From Anaerolineales bacterium (GTDB taxonomy: Bacteria > Chloroflexota > Anaerolineae > Anaerolineales > Villigracilaceae), in assembly GCA_025966435.1 (NCBI GenBank), contig JAICRQ010000233.1, positions 1-5,970 of the forward strand: a stretch of 5,970 bases of DNA. Reading direction: 5' to 3'. Of this stretch, positions 1-5,970 are shown piece after piece. Made by a program: the position numbers and the translations under genes. The first letter of the stretch is position 1; each line of letters begins with the position of its first letter. The notes under the pieces are model-generated. The model saw only the letters and a program-made list of their open reading frames with translations, had not been told where the DNA came from and made no database searches.

Positions 1-1008
1 ACCTCAACCTTTGACCTCCTTACCATGGGACGCTCATCCATAGACTTGTATGCTAATGACGTCGGCGCGGCATTTGTGGATATCAAGAGTTTTGCCGCGT
101 ATGTCGGCGGGTCTCCTACCAATATTGCGGTCGGCTCGCAACGATTAAACTTAAAAACAGCTTTACTTACGGCGGTTGGCGCAGATCCTGTTGGCGATTT
201 CATCCTGCACTTTCTCGAGCAGGAAGGGGTTGAGACAAGCTTTATTCCGCGCAAGCCTGGCGCCCGCAGCAGCGCAGTAGTGTTAGGCATCGAACCGCCA
301 GACCGATTTCCCCTCGTCTTCTATCGCGACAATGCCGCTGATATACAATTGACCATCGATGACGTGCTGGCTTCCCCTGTTGAGCAATGCCGTGCATTTG
401 AGTTTGCAGGAACGAACCTCAGCCGCGAGCCAAGCAAAAGCGCGACGTTGTTCGCTGTGGAACGTGCCCGATCCTCGGGTGCAACTGTAATCTTCGACCT
501 GGACTTTCGCGCTGATCAATGGCATGACCCGCGTGCATTCGGTGCAAACGCGCGGGCGGTTCTTCCACAAACGGATATCGTTCTGGGTACCGAAGAGGAA
601 GTGAAAGCAGCGGTCCTCACCGAAGCCAGCCAGGTGCAAATCGCCCACTCCCAGATTTCTGCACCGGACGTGCACGGAGATGTGGATACAGCCATCGCCG
701 CCCTGTTGAGGCTCGGCCCAAAGGCGCTTGTGGTCAAACGCGGAGCGCAAGGTGCCAGCATCTGCCTCCCGGATGGGCAGCGCATCGACGTGCCTGGTTT
801 TCCTGTGGAAATTTATAACGTGCTAGGCGCCGGGGATGCTTTTGCAGCCGGCTTTATTTATGGACATTTGCAGGGTTGGGATTGGTATAAGTCTGCTCGA
901 ATGGGTAACGCCTGTGGTGCCATTGTTGTCACCCGGCACGGTTGTGCAAATTTTATGGGATACGAAGACGAAGTGTTGGAATTTATCCAATCACGCGGCG
1001 GATTTTAG
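1..1008 (+). CDS. iolC: 5-dehydro-2-deoxygluconokinase IolC (5' partial)
   Basis: Cytoplasmic PfkB/ribokinase-family sugar kinase that phosphorylates 2-deoxy-5-keto-D-gluconate with ATP in inositol breakdown. The reading frame is open from base 1, and the eight codons before the ATG at 25 read TSTFDLLT, the usual lead-in to the first beta strand (FDLLTMGR), so the true start is probably just upstream of the window. Numbering from the Met at 25: [12 protein letters not shown] at 1-12 is typical of IolC; the substrate-binding glycine-rich segment [12 protein letters not shown] lies at 26-37; [10 protein letters not shown] is at 157-166; and the PfkB C-terminal signature [13 protein letters not shown] is at 265-277, with Asp271 the expected catalytic base. 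The C-terminal [18 protein letters not shown] is also characteristic. The 327 visible residues match the family's usual length, so little is missing. It is followed by iolA after 68 bases on the same strand. Other PfkB kinases are possible in principle, but neighbouring iolD and iolB make IolC very likely. Confidence 0.95.
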   Translation, partial: TSTFDLLTMGRSSIDLYANDVGAAFVDIKSFAAYVGGSPTNIAVGSQRLNLKTALLTAVGADPVGDFILHFLEQEGVETSFIPRKPGARSSAVVLGIEPPDRFPLVFYRDNAADIQLTIDDVLASPVEQCRAFEFAGTNLSREPSKSATLFAVERARSSGATVIFDLDFRADQWHDPRAFGANARAVLPQTDIVLGTEEEVKAAVLTEASQVQIAHSQISAPDVHGDVDTAIAALLRLGPKALVVKRGAQGASICLPDGQRIDVPGFPVEIYNVLGAGDAFAAGFIYGHLQGWDWYKSARMGNACGAIVVTRHGCANFMGYEDEVLEFIQSRGGF

Positions 1009-1019
1009 AACAATATGAT

Positions 1020-1046
1020 GTAGGTCGGATTGCCAATCCGACTTAC
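1020..1046. repeat. Palindromic hairpin (REP-like) between iolC and iolA
   Basis: The arm GTAGGTCGGATT (1020-1031) pairs with AATCCGACTTAC (1035-1046) around a GCC loop. This gives 12 pairs in RNA with a single G-U wobble (1023 with 1043). No T-run follows, so it does not look like a classical rho-independent terminator, and iolA begins only 30 bases later. A compact self-complementary unit in an intergenic gap resembles dispersed REP-type elements. It could instead be an mRNA stability or processing element within the operon transcript. Only one copy lies in the window, so repetition in the genome is inferred, not seen. Confidence 0.6.
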
Positions 1047-1064
1047 GCCTTAAGAGAATCGAAA

Positions 1065-1069
1065 AGGAG
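1065..1069 (+). promoter_or_regulatory. Ribosome binding site that sets the iolA start
   Basis: AGGAG sits 7 bases before the ATG at 1077 and only 1 base before the in-frame ATG at 1071. The spacing favours 1077. It also argues against the much longer in-frame extension beginning at 942, which would overlap iolC and read through the intergenic hairpin. Confidence 0.8.
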
Positions 1070-1076
1070 TATGAAC

Positions 1077-2549
1077 ATGCTCAAAAAACTACGAAACTAT
1101 ATAAATGGGCAGTGGATGGATGTACCGGATGCCCAGACACTGGATGTGCTGAATCCCGCCACGGGCGAATTGCTGGCTCATGTGCCTCTTTCACCCGCAG
1201 CCGAAGTGGACCGCGCCGCGCAAGCCGCCGCGGCTGCCTTCCCGGAATGGCGTCGCACGCCGCCTGTCGCACGCGTACAATACCTGTTCAAGCTCAAGCG
1301 CCTGCTCGAAGAGAATTTCGATGAACTGGCAGGCATCATTACACAGGAGAACGGCAAGATTCTCGACGAAGCAAAAGGTGAGCTGACCCGCGCCATCGAA
1401 AACGTGGAGGTGGCTTGCGGCATTCCCATGATGATGCAGGGTGACTTTCTGGAGGACATCGCCCGCGGCATCGATGAATTTATGATACGCCAGCCTGTGG
1501 GCGTCTGCGCGACCATCGCACCTTTCAACTTCCCAGCCATGATTCCGTTCTGGTATCTGCCCTATGCGCTGGCGTGTGGAAATACCTATATCATCAAACC
1601 TTCCGAGCGTTGCCCAATGACTATGCAACGTGTCATGGAATTGATCGACGCGCTGGGGCTGCCGCCTGGTGTAGTAAATCTTGTGAACGGAAGCGCGGAG
1701 ACGGTCAATGCCATCCTGGACCATCCGGTCATTCGTGCTGTTACCTTTGTCGGCTCCACAGCAGTAGCGCGGCACATTTATTCGCGCGCAGCTGCCAACG
1801 GCAAGCGCGTCCAGGCGCAGGGCGGGGCAAAGAATCCCGTCATTGTCTTGCCAGATGCCGATCTCTCCATGACGACCCGCATCGTGGCAGATAGTGCCTT
1901 TGGCAGCGCGGGGCAGCGCTGCCTGGCATCTTCCGTGGCGATCACCGTCGGGGAGGCGCGCAATCCATTCATGGAAGCCATTCGCGAAGCGGCGGCTTCA
2001 CGTGTGGTCGGCTATGGGTTGAATCCGGGCGTGGAAATGGGACCCGTCATCACTCCGCAAAGCCGCGAACGAATTTTGGGACTTCTGGATCGCGGCATTA
2101 AAGATGGTGCCCAGGTCGCAGTAGGTGGTCACGCTAAGACAGTCAGTGGATACGAAAACGGCAATTTCGTCGAACCTACCGTGATCCATGACCTCGCGCC
2201 CGGCAGTGAGTTAGCTCGCATCGAAGTGTTCGGACCTGTCTTGGGCGTTATACATGTGGACACTATTGAAGACGCGTTGAACCTGATCAACAGCGGGCAA
2301 TATGGCAATCAGGCATGTTTATTTACATCCAGTGGCGCGGCGGCGCGTAAGTTCAGGTACGAAGCAGATGCCGGAAATATTGGTATCAATATCGGCGTGG
2401 CAGCGCCGATGGCGTTCTTCCCGTTCAGCGGCTGGAAGGATAGTTTCTTCGGTGACCTGCATGGTCAGGGCAAACACGCGGTGGAGTTTTTCACACAGAC
2501 CAAAGTGGTCATCGAGCGCTGGCCCTCCGATTGGTCACGTAAGTTTTAG
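1077..2549 (+). CDS. iolA: Methylmalonate/malonate-semialdehyde dehydrogenase (acylating) IolA
   Basis: NAD- and CoA-dependent aldehyde dehydrogenase (ALDH6/MmsA type). In the inositol pathway it turns malonic semialdehyde into acetyl-CoA and CO2; family members also accept methylmalonate semialdehyde. The 490-residue product matches the family length. It opens [13 protein letters not shown], as MmsA proteins do. Visible landmarks are [12 protein letters not shown] with the conserved active-site Asn151, [12 protein letters not shown] in the cofactor domain, GGAKNP near 249-254, and [10 protein letters not shown] with catalytic Cys282. Arg281 just before the Cys is the residue expected to bind the substrate carboxylate in this family. 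Gln248, 34 residues before the Cys, occupies the place of the general-base Glu of hydrolytic ALDHs, as expected for a CoA-acylating enzyme. The start at 1077 is chosen from the ribosome binding site; ATG 1071 would add two residues. Context favours the iolA role over mmsA of valine breakdown, although the sequence alone cannot separate them. Confidence 0.92.
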   Translation: MLKKLRNYINGQWMDVPDAQTLDVLNPATGELLAHVPLSPAAEVDRAAQAAAAAFPEWRRTPPVARVQYLFKLKRLLEENFDELAGIITQENGKILDEAKGELTRAIENVEVACGIPMMMQGDFLEDIARGIDEFMIRQPVGVCATIAPFNFPAMIPFWYLPYALACGNTYIIKPSERCPMTMQRVMELIDALGLPPGVVNLVNGSAETVNAILDHPVIRAVTFVGSTAVARHIYSRAAANGKRVQAQGGAKNPVIVLPDADLSMTTRIVADSAFGSAGQRCLASSVAITVGEARNPFMEAIREAAASRVVGYGLNPGVEMGPVITPQSRERILGLLDRGIKDGAQVAVGGHAKTVSGYENGNFVEPTVIHDLAPGSELARIEVFGPVLGVIHVDTIEDALNLINSGQYGNQACLFTSSGAAARKFRYEADAGNIGINIGVAAPMAFFPFSGWKDSFFGDLHGQGKHAVEFFTQTKVVIERWPSDWSRKF

Positions 2550-2560
2550 AAGCTAGATAT

Positions 2561-2603
2561 GGCGGCAGTTGCACTGCTGCCAGCCAGCAGTACAACTGCT
2601 GGC
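2561..2603. repeat. Two tandem related hairpins between iolA and iolD
   Basis: Hairpin 1: arm GGCGGCAGT (2561-2569), loop TGC, arm ACTGCTGCC (2573-2581), 9 pairs with one G-U. Hairpin 2: arm GCCAGCAGT (2583-2591), loop ACA, arm ACTGCTGGC (2595-2603), 9 perfect pairs. The two are diverged copies of one unit with a 22-base period. Their differences keep the pairing: G2562-C2580 corresponds to C2584-G2602, and G2564-U2578 corresponds to A2586-U2600. An alternative stem can form between the copies (2573-2579 with 2585-2591, loop 2580-2584), which excludes both hairpins. A T-rich run, TGTTTATTTT, begins 7 bases after hairpin 2, too far for a textbook terminator. It may be an attenuator, an RNA processing or stability element, or a small palindromic repeat; the sequence does not decide. 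Confidence 0.65.
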
Positions 2604-2660
2604 AGAACAGTGTTTATTTTGTGTGTAGAAAAAACCTTTAGGGTTTGAAGTTTTTTGTCT

Positions 2661-2664
2661 GGAG
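2661..2664 (+). promoter_or_regulatory. Ribosome binding site of iolD
   Basis: GGAG lies 6 bases before the ATG at 2671. An out-of-frame ATG at 2667 overlaps it (ATGAATG) but is only 2 bases from GGAG, so 2671 is the likely start. Confidence 0.7.
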
Positions 2665-2670
2665 AAATGA

Positions 2671-4533
2671 ATGAAAACGATTCGCCTCACAATGGCGCAA
2701 GCCATTATCAAATTTCTAAGAGCGCAATACATCGAACGGGATGGGGTGGAACATCAATTCTTCGCAGGCTGTTTCGGCATCTTTGGACACGGCAATGTAG
2801 CTGGGATTGGTCAGGCGCTTCAACAGAACCCCGACTTTCGCTATTACCAATCCCGAAACGAACAGGCGATGGTCCATACTGCAACGGCATTCGCCAAAGT
2901 GAGCCGCCGGATGCGCGCTTTTGCCTGCACCAGCTCTATAGGTCCCGGTGCCACCAACATGGTCACGGGCGCGGCGACAGCCACCATCAATCGCCTTCCG
3001 GTGTTGCTTCTGCCAGGCGATATCTTTGCGCGTCGCAATGTAGCACCCGTCTTGCAGCAATTAGAACTGCCATTCTCGCAGGATATTTCCGTGAACGATT
3101 GTTTCAAGCCTGTCTCCCGCTACTGGGATCGCCTCAACCGTCCGGAGCAGGCACTCACAGCTTTGATGGAAGCAATGCGCGTTCTCACCTCCCCGGCGGA
3201 TACCGGCGCGGTGACTCTGGCATTGCCTCAGGATGTGCAGGCGGAAGCGTATGATTACCCGTCCACATTTTTTGAAAAGCGCGTCTGGCGCGTCCCCCGC
3301 CTCCGCCCGGACATCGCAGCTGTTCGCCGCGCCGCGGAATGGATTCGTAGTAGTAAAGCCCCTCTCATCGTCGCCGGCGGCGGAGTCATCTTCAGTGATG
3401 CGACTGCCGCGTTACGCACCATTGTGGACTCAACAGGCATCCCTGTGGGCGAGTCACAGGCTGGAAAAGGTTCCCTGCCTTACAATCATCCTCCCTGCCT
3501 CGGTGCGATTGGCACCACTGGTACGCGCGGCGCGAATATCATGGGGCGCGAAGCAGATCTTGTGATTGGTATCGGCACAACCTACGACGACTTTACCAGC
3601 GCCTCCAAAACCGCATTCCAAAATCCGAATGTCCGTTTTATTAATATCAACGTCCATGAAATGGATGCTAATAAGCAGGGCGGCTTTCCACTGTTGGGAG
3701 ATGCACGTTCAGTGTTGGAAGAGTTGACTTCTGCGCTTTCAGGTTGGCATGTGGATAACGAGTATCACCTCCGCGCCCGTCAGTTCAACGAGGAATGGGA
3801 CCAGGAAGTGGAGCGTATCTATAATCTCGAGCATGGACCGTTACCGAGTCAGGGAGAAGTGATCGGTGCAGTGAATGACGCCTCCCGCCCGCAGGATATT
3901 GTGCTGTGCGCCGCCGGGAGCCTTCCGGGAGACCTGCATAAGCTCTGGCGCACGCGCGATGAATTTGGCTATCATCTCGAATATGGCTATTCATGTATGG
4001 GCTACGAAATTGCAGGCGGGCTTGGAGCCAAGATGGCAGCGCCTGAGCGTGAGGTCTATGTGATGGTGGGCGATGGCTCGTATCTGATGATGTCGCAGGA
4101 AATTGTCACGGCAGTGCAGGAAGGTATTAAGCTGAACATCATCCTGATCAACAATCACGGGTTCGCCAGCATCGGTGGCTTATCCGAGTCCTTGGGGAGC
4201 GAAGGGTTTGGCACGCGTTATCTCGCCCGTAACGAAGCGACAGGTCAACTCGATGGCGTGAACCTTCCGGTGGATTTCCCTGCCAATGCGCGCAGCCTTG
4301 GGGCGCATGTCATCGAAGCCAGAACAATCCATGATTTCCGCCTGGCGCTCGAGGAGGCAAAAAAACAAACGCGCACAACTGTCATTTACGTCGAGACGGA
4401 CCGCGAACAACGTGTTGGCGGCTATGAATCGTGGTGGGATGTTCCGGTTGCCGAAACCTCTGAGATGGAGAGTGTACAAACAGCATATCAAAATTATGCG
4501 AAATCCAAAAAGAAAGAGCGATATTTCCTATGA
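2671..4533 (+). CDS. iolD: 3D-(3,5/4)-trihydroxycyclohexane-1,2-dione hydrolase IolD
   Basis: Thiamine-diphosphate-dependent, cytoplasmic hydrolase that opens the ring of trihydroxycyclohexane-1,2-dione to 5-deoxyglucuronate. The 620-residue length is normal for IolD. The layout is that of the acetolactate-synthase superfamily: an N-terminal pyrimidine-binding domain (about 1-190), with Glu64 in SRNEQAMVHTA as the likely ThDP-activating glutamate; a central domain (about 205-365) containing APLIVAGGGVIFSDA; and a C-terminal pyrophosphate-binding domain with the metal/ThDP motif running from GDG at 467-469 to NN at 494-495. IolD-like stretches include GCFGIFGHGNVAGIGQAL near 33-50 and HGFASIGGLSESLGSEGFGTRY just after the ThDP motif. 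The stop overlaps the start of iolB (ATGA), implying coupled translation. Other ThDP enzymes such as acetolactate synthase are less likely given these motifs and the iol neighbours. Confidence 0.95.
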   Translation: MKTIRLTMAQAIIKFLRAQYIERDGVEHQFFAGCFGIFGHGNVAGIGQALQQNPDFRYYQSRNEQAMVHTATAFAKVSRRMRAFACTSSIGPGATNMVTGAATATINRLPVLLLPGDIFARRNVAPVLQQLELPFSQDISVNDCFKPVSRYWDRLNRPEQALTALMEAMRVLTSPADTGAVTLALPQDVQAEAYDYPSTFFEKRVWRVPRLRPDIAAVRRAAEWIRSSKAPLIVAGGGVIFSDATAALRTIVDSTGIPVGESQAGKGSLPYNHPPCLGAIGTTGTRGANIMGREADLVIGIGTTYDDFTSASKTAFQNPNVRFININVHEMDANKQGGFPLLGDARSVLEELTSALSGWHVDNEYHLRARQFNEEWDQEVERIYNLEHGPLPSQGEVIGAVNDASRPQDIVLCAAGSLPGDLHKLWRTRDEFGYHLEYGYSCMGYEIAGGLGAKMAAPEREVYVMVGDGSYLMMSQEIVTAVQEGIKLNIILINNHGFASIGGLSESLGSEGFGTRYLARNEATGQLDGVNLPVDFPANARSLGAHVIEARTIHDFRLALEEAKKQTRTTVIYVETDREQRVGGYESWWDVPVAETSEMESVQTAYQNYAKSKKKERYFL

Positions 4534-5366
4534 CCATTGCAATGGAACATCATCTTTACCCAAACCCAAAGTCTGAATTGAGACTGAGTGTGACCCCTGC
4601 CTCAGCGGGCTGGCGTTATCTGAGTTTTAGCGCGCTCACGTTACTAGCAGGCAGCGTGCACACTCACGCCACGGAAAATACCGAAGTTGCCATCGTGCCT
4701 TTGAGCGGTGAGGGGATTGTTACTGTGGGGAATCAATCCTTTACACTGAAGCGCGAGAGCGTATTTACGGGCAAGCCGGATGTACTCTATATCCCACCGA
4801 GACATGAAATCAAAGTGGAAGCGAGCAGTGATTTCGAGCTCGCCTTGGGCGGCGCGCCGGCCGAGGGAAAATATCCGCTGCGCCTGTTCCAACCGGAGGA
4901 AATGAGATCTGAAATGCGCGGCGGGGGCTCGGCGTTACGGCAGGTCAATCACATTCTGGCGGCGCCGCTTCCCGCCGAGCGATTGATTCTTTTCGAGGTG
5001 TACGTTCCGGGCGGTACCTGGAGTGGTTGGCCCCCCCACTGCCATGATGGGTATGCCGGTTCGCCGTATCTGGAGGAGGTCTATTATTACCGCTTCACAC
5101 CGACCTATGGCTTCGGCATTCACCGCAACTATCGGAAGGATGAGGATTTTAATGAGGTCTTCGCGGTGAAACATGGGGAGGCAGTTCTGGTCACGAAAGG
5201 CTTTCATCCCACGGCTGCCTCGCCCGGCTCCAACATGTACTTCCTCAACTACCTCGCCGGGGATCTGCTCGACGAAGCCCGCGCCACTCCGCCTGTAGAC
5301 GACACCGACTTTGTCTGGATGAAACAGGACTGGGAAGGGAAACGTTTGATCCTGCCCGTCACGTGA
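4530..5366 (+). CDS. iolB: 5-deoxy-glucuronate isomerase IolB
   Basis: Metal-dependent bicupin isomerase that converts 5-deoxy-D-glucuronate to 2-deoxy-5-keto-D-gluconate, linking the IolD product to the IolC substrate. The 278-residue product has the usual family length. The C-terminal cupin holds the expected metal-ligand cluster: WSGWPPHCHD (164-173, with His170 and His172), YLEEVYYYRF (180-189, with Glu182 or Glu183) and GFHP (224-227, with His226). The N-terminal cupin-like half includes GEGIVTVGNQSFTL and DVLYIPPRHE. The first ATG overlaps the iolD stop by 4 bases. Only a weak purine-rich stretch (AAGAAAGAG) precedes it, so translation probably depends on ribosomes finishing iolD. An in-frame ATG at 4542 (Met5) is an alternative start. 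No signal peptide or membrane segment is evident; the hydrophobic stretch near 30-41 is a beta strand of the fold. Confidence 0.94.
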   Translation: MTIAMEHHLYPNPKSELRLSVTPASAGWRYLSFSALTLLAGSVHTHATENTEVAIVPLSGEGIVTVGNQSFTLKRESVFTGKPDVLYIPPRHEIKVEASSDFELALGGAPAEGKYPLRLFQPEEMRSEMRGGGSALRQVNHILAAPLPAERLILFEVYVPGGTWSGWPPHCHDGYAGSPYLEEVYYYRFTPTYGFGIHRNYRKDEDFNEVFAVKHGEAVLVTKGFHPTAASPGSNMYFLNYLAGDLLDEARATPPVDDTDFVWMKQDWEGKRLILPVT

Positions 5367-5403
5367 TTTCAGCAAGTCATTGAAGAGCCAGCACAGAGAA
5401 TCA

Positions 5404-5409
5404 AAGGAG
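5404..5409 (+). promoter_or_regulatory. Ribosome binding site that supports a TTG start
   Basis: AAGGAG lies 7 bases before TTG 5417. There is no ATG or GTG in that frame between the stop at 5381 and this site, so the site identifies TTG as the initiation codon of the last gene. Confidence 0.8.
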
Positions 5410-5416
5410 CATAGCA

Positions 5417-5970
5417 TTGAAAGACATACGCATTGGACTCATCGGCACCGGAGGGATGGGGAAAGCTCACGCCACAGCGTTCAAAAATGTCCCCCTTGTT
5501 TTTGGAAATGAGCCAGGCAGACCAATTCTCGAAGTTGTCGCGGATGTGGATGCAAACGCGCTGGAGAAGTGGGCAGGCGAATTTGGCTTTGCCCGCTGGA
5601 CGACCAACTGGCGGGAGATCATAGAGGACCCCCGCGTGGATGTTGTGGATATCACAACACCCAATCATCTTCATGCGGAAATGGCGATCGCTGCCGCGCA
5701 GGCTGGCAAGCACATCTATTGTGAAAAACCCCTGGCAACGACGTCGGCGGATGCAGCTCGTATCGTCGCGGAAGTAGAAAAATCCGGGGTCATTACGATT
5801 GTGGGATTCAACTATCTGAAAAACCCCGCCCAGGCATTTGCCAAACAGTTGATCGAATCAGGAGAATTGGGTGACATCACCCTGTTCCGCGGGACCTTCG
5901 ACCAAGATTTTCTCGCCAATCCAGATATCCCGTTTAGCTGGCGGTTGGATCGTGCACTCGCCGGTACGGG
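5417..5970 (+). CDS. Gfo/Idh/MocA-family NAD(P)-dependent oxidoreductase (3' partial)
   Basis: N-terminal 184 residues of a soluble sugar/polyol dehydrogenase; the frame is open to the window edge and the C-terminal catalytic domain is mostly missing. With TTG read as Met it begins MKDIRIGLIGTGGMGKAHA. The Rossmann dinucleotide motif GTGGMG is at 10-15, VVADVD at 40-45 marks the end of the second strand, VDITTPNHLHAEMA is at 77-90, and the family hallmark EKP is at 103-105 (YCEKPLA), where Lys104 is the expected catalytic lysine. The next in-frame ATG (5456) would cut through the Rossmann motif, which supports TTG. The stretch KNVPLVFGNEPGRPILEV (23-40) before the second strand looks longer than in short Gfo/Idh/MocA members. 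Its place 50 bases after iolB suggests an inositol dehydrogenase (IolG-like, or acting on another inositol isomer), but the substrate is inferred from context only, so no symbol is given. Confidence 0.88.
   Translation, partial: MKDIRIGLIGTGGMGKAHATAFKNVPLVFGNEPGRPILEVVADVDANALEKWAGEFGFARWTTNWREIIEDPRVDVVDITTPNHLHAEMAIAAAQAGKHIYCEKPLATTSADAARIVAEVEKSGVITIVGFNYLKNPAQAFAKQLIESGELGDITLFRGTFDQDFLANPDIPFSWRLDRALAGT

Noticed and set aside
942..1076. In-frame N-terminal extension of iolA starting inside iolC
   Set aside because: It would overlap iolC by 67 bases and translate through the intergenic palindrome. The extra residues do not look like an ALDH N-terminus, and a proper ribosome binding site precedes ATG 1077.
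1191..1775. Long antisense open frame (194 codons) opposite iolA
   Set aside because: It is a shadow of the GC-biased iolA codons, its translation shows no recognisable domain, and the sense-strand gene is unambiguous.
2629..2656. A6 and T6 runs with a small AAACC/GGTTT stem before iolD, considered as a terminator
   Set aside because: The stem has only two G-C pairs, and the T-run ends 4 bases before the iolD ribosome binding site. It is too weak to call a rho-independent terminator, and it lies inside an apparent operon.
2606..2660. Possible internal promoter in the A/T-rich stretch before iolD
   Set aside because: I could not find a convincing -35/-10 pair with proper spacing; AT-richness alone is not enough.
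2655..3254. 199-codon + strand frame overlapping the start of iolD
   Set aside because: It is low-complexity Ser/Arg/His-rich translation in the wrong frame, wholly explained by iolD.
4935..5417. Antisense open frames opposite iolB and the dehydrogenase (also 5369-5713 and 283-750)
   Set aside because: They mirror real genes in other frames, with no motifs of their own.

Overview
The window holds most of a bacterial inositol-catabolism (iol) operon, with every gene on the + strand. The order is iolC (5' end cut off), iolA, iolD, iolB, then the N-terminal half of a Gfo/Idh/MocA-family dehydrogenase that runs off the right edge. The identifications rest on family motifs visible in the translations and on the co-occurrence of four genes of one pathway.

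How the genes work together (established pathway): IolD opens the ring of trihydroxycyclohexane-1,2-dione to 5-deoxyglucuronate. IolB isomerises that to 2-deoxy-5-keto-gluconate (DKG). IolC phosphorylates DKG to DKG-6-phosphate. After aldolase cleavage (IolJ, not in this window), IolA converts malonic semialdehyde to acetyl-CoA and CO2. The last gene may supply an NAD(P)-dependent oxidation of an inositol or related polyol at the top of the pathway, but its substrate cannot be read from the sequence. No IolE dehydratase, IolJ aldolase, transporter or regulator is seen here.

Layout: 1-1008 iolC; 1009-1076 a short gap with a perfect-looking palindromic hairpin and the iolA ribosome binding site; 1077-2549 iolA; 2550-2670 the longest gap (121 bases), with two tandem related hairpins, an A/T-rich stretch and the iolD ribosome binding site; 2671-4533 iolD; 4530-5366 iolB, overlapping iolD by 4 bases; 5367-5416 a short gap with a strong ribosome binding site; 5417-5970 the dehydrogenase, which starts with TTG. 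No stretch over 300 bases lacks a gene. I see no RNA genes, CRISPR, insertion sequence or convincing promoter.

Organism: moderately GC-rich bacterial DNA with Shine-Dalgarno-led genes. The protein style and the GTAGGTCGGATT-type intergenic palindrome remind me of Chloroflexota (Anaerolineae-like) genomes, but this is a weak impression from memory. The operon itself is ordinary. The less ordinary material is the hairpin DNA in the two larger gaps.
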